Below the pieces are notes generated by a model that did no database searches, was not told where the DNA came from, and saw only the letters and a list, made by a program, of their open reading frames with translations. From assembly GCA_900751885.1 (NCBI GenBank), contig CAADTH010000034.1, positions 124,001 through 188,000 on the forward strand: 64,000 bases of DNA, in the 5' to 3' direction. Position 1 is the stretch's first letter. Each line of letters starts with the position of its first letter. Positions 9,184-16,573 of this stretch are shown here, in pieces. This DNA comes from Clostridia bacterium (GTDB lineage Bacteria; Bacillota; Clostridia; UBA1381). The position numbers and the translations under genes are program-made.

Positions 9184-9771
9184 CTATCCCCGCGCTTGCC
9201 CGATTGCGGCATTAATTTTATTTCTCAACTCTTCTGCCTCAGAGAAGAATTCTGTGGGAACTTCATATATTCCATTGGAGTGATGTATGGAAACAACAGC
9301 TGTTTTTCCTATGAACAAAGCAACCAATACTATAATCAGAAGTGCCCAGACTTGCGTAATTATAGCCAGCAATACTGCTATACATGCAAAAACAACGTTG
9401 GGAATACTATACTTTTTCTTTGTGTCAACACTATATATTTTATTATAAAATATCTGAGAGGTCGTTTTCGGTCCTGATTTTACAGTTCCGGTACCCTGGC
9501 TTAATGTCATATATTGATTTGTGAATTCTACATCGGTTTCATAAAATTTATATGGAATTTTAATAAACCATTTCTTACCGATATATCTGCCTCCCTTTAC
9601 GGTTACAGTATTTATTTTTTGTCCTGTCGATGGAATGCTTTTGGCAGGAGTTTGATTATCGTGTGCCGGTTCTGCATTCACATGAGCTGAAGGCACAGTC
9701 ATTTTTGTTCCACAATTTCTGCAAAATAAATCCCCATCTTTTATTTCCAAACCGCATGTTTTACAAAACAT
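9184..9771 (-). CDS. zinc-ribbon protein with two membrane helices
   Basis: This is the first gene of the operon. The ATG at 9771 is chosen over the in-frame ATG at 9777 because AGAAGG directly abuts the earlier one. The ribbon is at residues 2-20 (CKTCGLEIKDGDLFCRNCG). A beta-rich, PH-like stretch follows at about 55-105 (KWFIKIPYKFYETDVEFTN). A hydrophobic hairpin at about 117-150 could span the membrane twice, and a short charged tail follows. The layout resembles bacterial PH-domain membrane proteins, but that is inference. A good promoter lies directly upstream. Confidence 0.75.
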   Translation of the reverse strand: MFCKTCGLEIKDGDLFCRNCGTKMTVPSAHVNAEPAHDNQTPAKSIPSTGQKINTVTVKGGRYIGKKWFIKIPYKFYETDVEFTNQYMTLSQGTGTVKSGPKTTSQIFYNKIYSVDTKKKYSIPNVVFACIAVLLAIITQVWALLIIVLVALFIGKTAVVSIHHSNGIYEVPTEFFSEAEELRNKINAAIGQARG

Positions 9772-9808
9772 TTTCATCCTTCTTTCCTAAAATATATTAT
9801 ATACTTAC

Positions 9809-9837
9809 ATTATACCGCATAATTATACAAAAAGCAA
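9809..9837 (-). promoter_or_regulatory. sigma-A promoter of the zinc-ribbon/SLH operon
   Basis: On the minus strand TTGCTT (9837-9832) and TATAAT (9814-9809) are separated by 17 bases. They lie about 40 bases upstream of the first gene. No other convincing promoter is seen before the downstream genes, which are packed 4-94 bases apart, so this promoter could serve the whole run to 2968. Confidence 0.65.
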
Positions 9838-9916
9838 TATATAATAATTACAATTTGTGTTCTTATATTTTATGATATTTGCACTGTATAATATAGTTAT
9901 AGGTGAACAGCTTACC

Positions 9917-9947
9917 TTGCAAGCTATAGCAATCATATTGCTTGCAA
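9917..9947 (+). promoter_or_regulatory. inverted repeat ahead of the ribbon-helix-helix gene
   Basis: TTGCAAGC (9917-9924) is repeated in inverse at 9940-9947 (GCTTGCAA), with an inner AGCAAT/ATTGCT match. It lies between a TATAAT at 9886 and the ribosome site of the gene at 9978. Ribbon-helix-helix proteins bind such repeats, so this may be an autoregulatory operator or a 5' UTR hairpin. Confidence 0.45.
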
Positions 9948-9977
9948 TTTGTGTTAGCATAATGAGGTGATATCAAA

Positions 9978-10157
9978 ATGGACAAAAAATTTATTGTCAC
10001 TCCTAAGACCGAACGTTCTGTGACAGTGACGGTCAGAATCGAAAAAGAAACACATGACAGACTGGAAGAATTGGTGACTAAAAGTGGACGTTCCAGAAAT
10101 GAGCTTATCAATAAGGCGATTCAGTTTGCATTGGATAATCTGGAATTTGCAGAATAA
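9978..10157 (+). CDS. ribbon-helix-helix DNA-binding protein
   Basis: This 59-residue protein has the pattern SVTVTVRIEKETHDRLEEL followed by SGRSRNELINKAIQFALDN. That is a beta-strand, a helix, a GRSRNELI turn and a second helix, typical of CopG/Arc-type ribbon-helix-helix regulators. GAGGTGAT lies 7 bases before the ATG. A strong terminator follows immediately, so it is a single-gene transcript. Such regulators often control plasmid copy number, mobile-element genes or toxin-antitoxin pairs. No toxin partner is adjacent on this strand. Confidence 0.8.
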   Translation: MDKKFIVTPKTERSVTVTVRIEKETHDRLEELVTKSGRSRNELINKAIQFALDNLEFAE

Positions 10158-10164
10158 AAAAATT

Positions 10165-10199
10165 TGGTGAGGGAAACAATTTATCCCTCACCATTTTTT
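10165..10199. terminator. bidirectional intrinsic terminator
   Basis: TGGTGAGGGA (10165-10174) pairs perfectly with TCCCTCACCA (10184-10193). A T-tract follows on the plus strand, and an A-tract precedes it that serves minus-strand transcripts. It separates the regulator gene from the convergent amidotransferase operon. Confidence 0.85.
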
Positions 10200-10285
10200 C
10201 TTTTTGTCGTTGTAGTAGTCAAGCACTGCTTTAATTGCCGCATCAATGACTGCCACAACGACCTTTATTATATACTCATTTGCTC

Positions 10286-11218
10286 CTACACCTCCTCCTT
10301 GCAGTACAAATAATCTTCTATCTCATCATATGTAAGTCCATATGCAAGAAGTTCGTCAATATCAGCCGAACTGATACCCATGCCTGATGCCACAGAGAGT
10401 AGGTCATCATAATATGCATTGTCATATACATCATCATACAAACTATAATCCCATCCAGTTGATGAATAGCTTCTCCAGTCACACCCATATGCAAAATCAT
10501 CAGTAAATTTAAAATGTCCATATTCCAATTCTCCGTTACTGAATATCTTTAAGATATCTCCTTCGCTCAGCTTAACTTTTTCATAACGGTTATTTTTCAG
10601 CTCTGCAAACAAGACTGAATCTACGATACCCTTCCATAGAATCTCATCGGTGGAAGCATAGACATACACTCCATATCTTTTAAAATACAATACAGATAAC
10701 GGACTGTCACCCTTAACAAGATACAGGTTATTCTTATCATCAAGTATAGAAAAACTGAAGCTGCCCCTGACCTTTTCTGCCATTTGTGATATGGAATCAA
10801 AATTCAGCTTGTCCGACTGCTCCAAAAGCTGTACCGCCATATAGGAATCGGTTTCTATTTTTGTTTTGAGAAGCTCCTTTTTCAATGCCTTATCATTTAC
10901 CAGCACACCATTATGCGCAAATGCAAAGCGTGTGTTCCCACACCTTCCATAGAAGGGATGATTATTATAGTTCAAACTTTGATTTCCTTGGGTAGTGTGT
11001 CTGGTGTGACCGATTACTGTCCTTGTATCTGTCGGCAGCTCTACATCAAACTTGTATGCGCTTACAGGCTTTTTGTAGATTGTAAGTGCATTCCTTGTGT
11101 TATATGCAATCCCCGTGGCATCTGTACCCCTTGACGCTGCTTCATAAAGCAGTGACTCCACCAGTGATGCCAATCCTTTAAATTCCTTTGTACAAAGTAC
11201 TCCTGCTAATCCACACAT
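10286..11218 (-). CDS. class II glutamine amidotransferase (Ntn hydrolase)
   Basis: The sequence MCGLAGVL exposes Cys2 as the N-terminal nucleophile after methionine removal. Further class II glutaminase motifs are RGTDATGIAY (about 34-43), IGHTRHTTQG (about 69-78) and FAHNGVLVN (about 98-106). These domains release ammonia from glutamine for an amide-forming partner. The gene lacks the second catalytic domain of PurF, GlmS or AsnB, so it must act with another protein. It starts at the base next to the stop of the amidoligase-like gene, so the two are probably translationally coupled. GGAGGAAATATAA precedes the start. The C-terminal 60 residues are acidic and Tyr-rich and are unfamiliar. Confidence 0.85.
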   Translation of the reverse strand: MCGLAGVLCTKEFKGLASLVESLLYEAASRGTDATGIAYNTRNALTIYKKPVSAYKFDVELPTDTRTVIGHTRHTTQGNQSLNYNNHPFYGRCGNTRFAFAHNGVLVNDKALKKELLKTKIETDSYMAVQLLEQSDKLNFDSISQMAEKVRGSFSFSILDDKNNLYLVKGDSPLSVLYFKRYGVYVYASTDEILWKGIVDSVLFAELKNNRYEKVKLSEGDILKIFSNGELEYGHFKFTDDFAYGCDWRSYSSTGWDYSLYDDVYDNAYYDDLLSVASGMGISSADIDELLAYGLTYDEIEDYLYCKEEV

Positions 11219-12337
11219 TTATATTTCCTCCGTTTCTTCTACCGGTTCATTTATGTATAATCTTCTTATTTTTAAATAGTCAATGAGTTCCGGATATTCA
11301 GCTTTCTCAATACCACTAACAAAATCCAGCCATGATATGGACTGGAATAATTCATCACTAAGCTTCATCGCTAATTTGCATAGGTAATGTGTAAATTCTA
11401 GTGTTGCTATGAAGGTCTCATATCTCAGAGTACCTCTGAATATTCTGAATTCTACTGTACTGTCATTATTGAGATTCACTGCTGTGTATCGTCCTAATCC
11501 TGCCTTTTTTGCTGTATCCAGACTGTTCTTACAGGTGGAAAGCACGCCTCCATATCTGGAAGCCCATCTGTTGGCAGTGCTTTCAGTCCGTCTTGAAAAT
11601 CTTAAAATCTCAGCCCAGAACTTTTCATAGAAATAGACTAATCTTGCAATCACATTCTCTTTTTCCTCATAGGTATCTCCAAGGGCTGATTTGCTTACAT
11701 GGATATGCAGACCACAGGTGACAGCCTGATGTGATTTATAGCCCATATAGATAGCCTTTCTAAGGATGTCTTTCCAAAGCATATTGTTTTTATGATAATT
11801 CAATGTCATTGGATGGGATACGATCTCAAAGCCATAATTTAAGCTTCCATCATGCTTAAGATACACATATTCATCACCTCTGTTTGCAAGCTCTAATATT
11901 TTCTCGGCGTTCTCCTCATATTCTCCTCCTTCATCAATTTCAAGCTCAATTCCCATATATAGGTTATCATCAGAGCCAAAGAATACTGGCTCGGGCTTAT
12001 AGTAATAGTCATGTATGTAATGTCCTTCGTCGAGCTTGTGATAACAGGATTCACAATAAGGATATTCATGTAAATCCTCATCTGACTCAGTGTAAAATGC
12101 ATCATTATAACTGATAACATTGTTGCAGTCAGTGCAGGTTACATAATATGATTCATAACAGTCATTACATAAATCATCATCTGTGGCATCTGCACGCCAT
12201 ATGCGCTCTCCACAGTTCCTGCATTCCATTGTAAATCTTTCAGCACAGTCAGGGCATAGCAGGTCATTATCCATATGCACAGCCCTGTCAGTTCTATATT
12301 CATTCCCACATTCATCGCATATAAATTGATTTTCCAT
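11219..12337 (-). CDS. amidoligase-like protein with N-terminal zinc knuckles
   Basis: The 372-residue product begins with four cysteine pairs of CDECG, CPDC, CRNCG and CNDC type, a multi-zinc treble-clef-like region (residues 1-100). From about residue 120 it matches the putative amidoligase (ATP-grasp/glutamine synthetase-like fold) pattern: MGIELEID, then KHDGSLNYGFEIVSHPM, then TCGLHIHVSK, and later TVEFRIFRGTL. These motifs place Glu, His and Arg residues in an ATP/Mg site. The family is known to occur beside class II glutaminases in phage-like elements, as here. The substrate is unknown. The ATG at 12337 follows GAGGAG; the longer frame would overlap the upstream gene. Confidence 0.75.
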   Translation of the reverse strand: MENQFICDECGNEYRTDRAVHMDNDLLCPDCAERFTMECRNCGERIWRADATDDDLCNDCYESYYVTCTDCNNVISYNDAFYTESDEDLHEYPYCESCYHKLDEGHYIHDYYYKPEPVFFGSDDNLYMGIELEIDEGGEYEENAEKILELANRGDEYVYLKHDGSLNYGFEIVSHPMTLNYHKNNMLWKDILRKAIYMGYKSHQAVTCGLHIHVSKSALGDTYEEKENVIARLVYFYEKFWAEILRFSRRTESTANRWASRYGGVLSTCKNSLDTAKKAGLGRYTAVNLNNDSTVEFRIFRGTLRYETFIATLEFTHYLCKLAMKLSDELFQSISWLDFVSGIEKAEYPELIDYLKIRRLYINEPVEETEEI

Positions 12338-12350
12338 TGTTCTTCTCCTC

Positions 12351-12701
12351 TCAGTATTCATAGTTAAACAGCATCATAGAATATTCAACGCTGTCTATCA
12401 CGTAAATTTTAGCATTCAGAAAACTCTCAGAGACATCGAATCCCTGAGAGTTTTTGCTGTTTGCTTCACAAACACATCTTAAAAAGGGAGCACCTGTATT
12501 GAACAGATACTCCCTTTTGTACTCAGGCACTTCCTGAGTATGTATTATTTTTTGTTTTCCATTGCACTCTGACAACTCAAATATTTGCAGATAATCCTTT
12601 TCAACCTCCATAGTGTCAATCAGATTCCACATGACTATTTGAAGCTGAATAGGAACCTGACTGACAATAGTTGATGTGCAGTATCGCTTGTTTTTGAACA
12701 T
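12351..12701 (-). CDS. DUF960 family protein
   Basis: This 116-residue protein has the DUF960 pattern: MFKNKRYCTSTI, then PIQLQIVMWNLID, DYLQIFEL and HTQEVPEYKREYLF. The family is small, cytosolic, of unknown function, and frequent in phages and conjugative elements of Firmicutes. AAGGAG lies about 8 bases before the ATG. The gene sits 13 bases before the amidoligase-like gene and 11 bases after the upstream one, within a four-gene operon. The association with the amidotransferase pair may be functional. Confidence 0.7.
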   Translation of the reverse strand: MFKNKRYCTSTIVSQVPIQLQIVMWNLIDTMEVEKDYLQIFELSECNGKQKIIHTQEVPEYKREYLFNTGAPFLRCVCEANSKNSQGFDVSESFLNAKIYVIDSVEYSMMLFNYEY

Positions 12702-12712
12702 GTTATTTCTCC

Positions 12713-12997
12713 TTAGTTAATCCTCAGTACCATATACTTGCTTACCTTTGCCAGTGAACCAAACAATTCAGGGAATTCCTGCTGAAGCCTTTGCTTATCA
12801 ATAGAAGTTCTCTCACATTCACTATAGCTGATCGTATGGTTCGGTGTGTCAAGCTTGTCTATGCCATTCGAAACCATCTTGTCTCTGATAGTGGCTTTTA
12901 TAGATTCCACCTCATCCATAATAGAATCTGCTATGAACTTTTTTGTGTTCAGCTCTGCAATCAGGCTGTCAATGTAAGCCAATTCATTTGTGGACAT
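12713..12997 (-). CDS. small phage-like helical protein
   Basis: This 94-residue protein has a helical N-terminus (IDSLIAELNTKKFIADSIMD) and a C-terminal half (ISYSECERTSIDKQRLQQEF, LAKVSKYMVLRIN). The C-terminal half looks like small phage or mobile-element proteins that carry a conserved TSIDxxRL segment. An AAAGGAGGGC site precedes the ATG. It is the first gene of the minus-strand DUF960/amidoligase/amidotransferase operon. The function is unknown. Confidence 0.6.
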   Translation of the reverse strand: MSTNELAYIDSLIAELNTKKFIADSIMDEVESIKATIRDKMVSNGIDKLDTPNHTISYSECERTSIDKQRLQQEFPELFGSLAKVSKYMVLRIN

Positions 12998-13230
12998 TGT
13001 GTAGCCCTCCTTTCATTTTTCTTAACCTATATTGGTTATTCATGATTATAGTATATATTTTTAGCTTATATAAACCCAAAATTCGACATGCATCGCCAAT
13101 GACTATATATGTATATATAAGATAAATAATAAAATATATAAAATTATTTCCTGATAACATTTTAATAATCAATACAGCAATTTTAATAAAACAATTTTGC
13201 GTATGAATAAAAATGAAAGGAAATAATGAG

Positions 13231-14265
13231 ATGAATTATCACACATTTGAACTGTGTTATGAATTAACACCTTTTGAGAATCGATATTATAAGAATATTC
13301 TCTATAAATCCAAAGGGAGGACATACCTTGACAAAAATGAATATGTCCCCACTATAATTTGTGAAACATTACGGTCTTATGGAATCATTATAAAAATTCA
13401 GAAATTTAAAAAGAATGCCTATGATTACTATATGATGTATTACAGAATCAACCCAAGACGTGTTATGGAGCAGAATAATTATATAGGGCTGTTTCATGAA
13501 AAAGATACTGATATTATGCTGGAAAAGGTAAATGGATATTTAAAAACGATTCATCAATCTATGCCGTCTGCTGACCAGTGCCGAATCAACAGGATCGACT
13601 TCTGCACAAATATAACCATGTCAGGGCAAGAGGAAATATTTGAATATATCAAGGTATTGCAGAGAGGCTTTTATTTGAAAAATTATGAGCCTGAATTATT
13701 TTATGATGCAATATCTAAGAGAAGCAAGTTTACTAAAAACGCATGTAATATTGTGAAAAAGAAAACAGTCAAGATTACATACTACAATAAATATGACCAG
13801 CTTCAAGAGAACAAATGGTGCAGGAATATTGGAGATGCAAAAAATATCCTTCGTGCAGAAATACATTGTGAAAAACAAAAGATTAGGCATCTTATGAATA
13901 AATTCGGATATGCAGACACAAGAAGCTTTCTAAAGCATTCTGACAAAATAGGTACATATGTATTTTTATACTATGCAAATAAGTTTTGTGGCTCAGGTGA
14001 TTTCTATAAAATTGATGAAATATACAAGGAAATAGAACGTTCAAGCTTTAAGAAGAAAACAAAGAAGCTGATGAAAGAATTCGTACAGTGTTCGGCAAAG
14101 CACAGCAGTGCAGATAAGGCAATACGTAAACTTTGCTGGAGCAATAAGAACGTGTTAAGTATTATAAAGAAATTTAATAAAATAGGGGTCAGTCCTGTTG
14201 TGATTCCATTGAAAAGCAAATATGACAGTTTTAAAAACCCATTAACACTTGCATTGGATGCATGA
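13231..14265 (+). CDS. Rep-like replication initiator of a mobile element
   Basis: This 344-residue basic protein has an RINRIDFCTNI strand (about residue 115), KITYYNKYDQ (about 180) and NILRAEIHCEKQKIRHLM (about 208-225). That is the order seen in replication-initiation/relaxase-like proteins of Gram-positive plasmids and integrative elements (gene II/X or Rep_trans type). No HUH motif is visible, so the exact family is unsure. The ATG at 13231 is favoured because AAAGG lies about 10 bases upstream. The excisionase follows 60 bases later, and the start is divergent from the amidoligase operon. A candidate single-strand origin was not identified. Confidence 0.5.
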   Translation: MNYHTFELCYELTPFENRYYKNILYKSKGRTYLDKNEYVPTIICETLRSYGIIIKIQKFKKNAYDYYMMYYRINPRRVMEQNNYIGLFHEKDTDIMLEKVNGYLKTIHQSMPSADQCRINRIDFCTNITMSGQEEIFEYIKVLQRGFYLKNYEPELFYDAISKRSKFTKNACNIVKKKTVKITYYNKYDQLQENKWCRNIGDAKNILRAEIHCEKQKIRHLMNKFGYADTRSFLKHSDKIGTYVFLYYANKFCGSGDFYKIDEIYKEIERSSFKKKTKKLMKEFVQCSAKHSSADKAIRKLCWSNKNVLSIIKKFNKIGVSPVVIPLKSKYDSFKNPLTLALDA

Positions 14266-14325
14266 AATAATTTTTTATACTATAAGTAACATGTAATTAA
14301 TAAAAGCGAAAGGAGGTTTTCTGTA

Positions 14326-14508
14326 ATGTCAGATAACTACGAGATATGGACCACTGATGAAGTGATGGACTATCTGTTGATTGGAAGGAATACTTTGTAT
14401 GAGCTTCTCAGACAGGGCAAGATTAAAGGCTTTAAGGTAGGCTCATGCTGGAAAATCCCTAAAAAGGCAGTGGACGAGTACATTATACAGGAGAGTGGAA
14501 TTATGTGA
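14326..14508 (+). CDS. excisionase-family helix-turn-helix protein
   Basis: This 60-residue protein reads IWTTDEVMDYLLIGRNTLYELLRQ then GSCWKIPKKAVDEYI. It is the MerR-like winged helix-turn-helix of excisionase (Xis)/helix_turn_helix_17 proteins. AAAGGAGG is 10 bases before the ATG. It follows the Rep-like gene, as in small integrative elements. No tyrosine or serine recombinase is found in the window, so the partner integrase has either been lost or lies elsewhere. Confidence 0.8.
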   Translation: MSDNYEIWTTDEVMDYLLIGRNTLYELLRQGKIKGFKVGSCWKIPKKAVDEYIIQESGIM

Positions 14509-14580
14509 TGAATTTATATATGAGAAATTTATATATCAAAGAAACAAAAAATGATGTAAATTAGAAAGGAAGTTCGTATT

Positions 14581-15006
14581 ATGAAAACAAAGTTATTTAA
14601 AGAGATCTATCAGTTATTGGAGGATATAGCTCCTGATATGCTTGAAGAAAATGAAGAGTACTATTTGATTCACGAGTTCGAAGATAGTCCATATCCAATG
14701 TATATAAAAAGTTTTGGAGAATGTGTAGCAATGGGTAGAATGAATTTTGATGAAGATAGATTTCCAGTAGGTCCACTAACCTATATTATACATAATAACG
14801 AAGAAAAAATAGCTAGTTTTTTAAGCCACAGACCTGTAAAAAATGGGGAACCATATCAAATGGAATTTTATGTTGATGAAAATATTGATGATGAGAACAA
14901 TGCTAATCATCGTTTAAAACAATATTTAACTGATCTAAAATATCAAATTTCAAAAAGTAAGGATGAACCATTTTTTAGGAAAGTGGATTATCAAGTGATT
15001 GACTAA
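14581..15006 (+). CDS. hypothetical protein, 141 aa
   Basis: AAAGGAAG lies about 9 bases before the ATG. The protein is acidic and soluble, with regular alternating strands and helices. It has no cysteine motif or membrane segment and ends in VIDYQ-like polar residues. It is followed by a hairpin at about 15012-15040 that lacks a convincing T-tract. It sits behind the Rep-like and excisionase genes and is probably element cargo. I do not recognise it. An immunity or anti-toxin type small protein would fit its size, but nothing proves this. Confidence 0.5.
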   Translation: MKTKLFKEIYQLLEDIAPDMLEENEEYYLIHEFEDSPYPMYIKSFGECVAMGRMNFDEDRFPVGPLTYIIHNNEEKIASFLSHRPVKNGEPYQMEFYVDENIDDENNANHRLKQYLTDLKYQISKSKDEPFFRKVDYQVID

Positions 15007-15210
15007 AACAATGCACAGCAGTCTATTAGGCTGCTGTGTGTGTTGTCAAATAGGTTCTATTTAGGAATTATGTTTCTTACTTTATCAGAAATTCTTGCAG
15101 ATAACTGTATATTTTTGTATTATATCTCAAATATTTGAGACATAATATTGAAAAAATAAGAAAACTATGCTATAATCTATCTAATATTATGGGATTTTGA
15201 GGTGGATATT

Positions 15211-15399
15211 TTGAAGGTATCTTATAATAAGCTCTGGAAGATTTTAATAGACAAAAAAATGAGCCAGGCTGCTTTATAAGAAAGGCAGTTAACATCGCTC
15301 CCAAAGCTTCGCCGTGACGAGACAGTGTCAATGTCTGTCATGCTTAAAATTGCAGAATGCCTTGATTGTGTGATATCAGTGAAATTTGCAAATTTATAA
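15211..15399 (+). pseudogene. remnant of an XRE/DUF-type HTH regulator
   Basis: Starting from a TTG, the frame reads VSYNKLWKILIDKKMSQAAL, then a TAA stop, then PKLRRDETVSMSVMLKIAEC. The parts on either side of the stop match the first and second halves of the common small XRE regulators of clostridia. These normally contain MKVSYKKLW...KKM...KL.RDE.VSM. The helix-turn-helix centre is degraded, so the gene is dead. It precedes the broken Fic gene. Confidence 0.65.
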
Positions 15400-15418
15400 G
15401 AGAGGATTAGGGCGTATT

Positions 15419-16144
15419 ATGGACTTTAAAAGAATTTTACAGAAAAAAATACAGTATGAATAAAATAAATCAAATATAGATCCTGTAACGCTTTCATCTT
15501 ATGAAAAGGATTTTGAGCTTAGATTTACCCATAATTCTACGGCAATTGAAGGAAACACATTGACTCTTATGGAAACAAAGGTTGTTTTAGAGGATGATGT
15601 TTCTATAGGAGGAAAAGAGCTTCGGGAGATTTATGAGGTAGTGAATCATAAAAAAGCTTATGGATACGTGAAGAAATGTATTGCAGAGAATAAACCATTG
15701 ACAGAAAGTATTGTTAAGGATTTACATGCAATACTCACTGAAAACATTATTGTTGGCGGTATTTATCGTAACCAGGAGGTGAGAATCAGCGGAGCGGGTT
15801 TTACCACTCCGGCAGGAAATGAAATGTATACCCAGATTAAAGGTTTTTATGAGAACTTGAAATACAAATCAGAGTTAAACCCGATAGAGCTTGTAGCTTG
15901 GACTCATGCCGAGTTTGTAAGAATACATCCATTTATAGATGGCAATGGCCGTACAAGCAGACTGCTTATGAATTATCAGTTGCTGTCGCAGGGCTTTTTG
16001 CCCGTGTCGGTTGCAAAAGAGGATAGACTGGAGTACTATAATGCGTTGGAGAAATATGCTGTGGATGGGGATTTGCAGCTGTTTGCAGATTTGGTGGCAG
16101 AGCTTGAAGAGAAGCAGTTGGATTTGTATTTGGAACTGGTGTAA
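15419..16144 (+). pseudogene. Fic-domain protein with a nonsense codon near its start
   Basis: The frame opens at an ATG at 15419. A TAA at 15461-15463 (codon 15) interrupts it, after which it continues open to 16144. Downstream of the stop lies THNSTAIEGNTL, the (S/T)xxxE(G/N) inhibitory helix of self-regulated Fic AMP-transferases. The catalytic loop HPFIDGNGRTSR follows at about 15925-15960. The first usable starts after the stop are TTG 15560 and ATG 15569. Both would remove the inhibitory motif but keep the whole catalytic domain. Fic enzymes usually transfer AMP to target proteins. Whether this shortened form is made is unknown. Confidence 0.75.
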
Positions 16145-16248
16145 TTGATATGGTGTAAAGTGATCCGTTGTTAATTTACCGATATATTTTCTCGTACTTT
16201 GCATGTGGAAACGGTGGTTCTGATGTCTAAGGTCAGGTAAATAGGTGT

Positions 16249-16276
16249 AAAAAAGGCCTGATTTCAGGTCTTTTTT
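16249..16276 (+). terminator. intrinsic terminator after the broken Fic gene
   Basis: GGCCTG (16255-16260) pairs with CAGGTC (16265-16270, one G-T pair). It is flanked by an A-tract and a six-base T-tract. Confidence 0.75.
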
Positions 16277-16379
16277 GCTATCGGAGATATGAAAACATTC
16301 AATCCGAGGTCTAAACATATCGCTTTGCGGAAACAGGGCGACAGACGCAGAACAGAAAAAGTGTGTATAGTTTAAGCGC

Positions 16380-16450
16380 CGATTTAGATGTCGGGCATTG
16401 AAACAGCGATTTAGATGTCAGAGAGAGTTTAGGCAGTGGATTGGATGTTA
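16380..16450. repeat. three short direct repeats, possible transposon-end remnant
   Basis: CGATTTAGATGTC occurs at 16380-16392 and again at 16407-16419. A degenerate copy (GGATTGGATGTT) starts at 16438. The spacing is about 27-31 bases. Tandem terminal repeats of this kind resemble the multiple transposase-binding sites at IS21-family ends, but no istA/istB lies next to them. The rest of 16277-16573 is without a recognisable gene and leads into the 3' flank of the IS110 copy. Confidence 0.4.
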
Positions 16451-16573
16451 TGAAAAGACTAACTATAAAAAGTCAAGTGGGGAGAATGAAAAAAGAGAAA
16501 GAAAATAAGGAGAGAAAAAACGGTATGACAAAACAGACATCGATAAGATGTCTTAAAAGAGAGAGTTAAATTG

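Noticed and set aside
9863..10111. 82-residue minus-strand frame
   Set aside because: It is antisense to the ribbon-helix-helix gene and crosses its promoter region, with no ribosome site.
10195..10285. Short minus-strand frame reading IKVVVAVIDAAIKAVLDYYND
   Set aside because: It has no start codon in frame after the amidotransferase stop (the ATG there meets a stop after three codons). Possibly a real micro-ORF with a base error, but not supportable.
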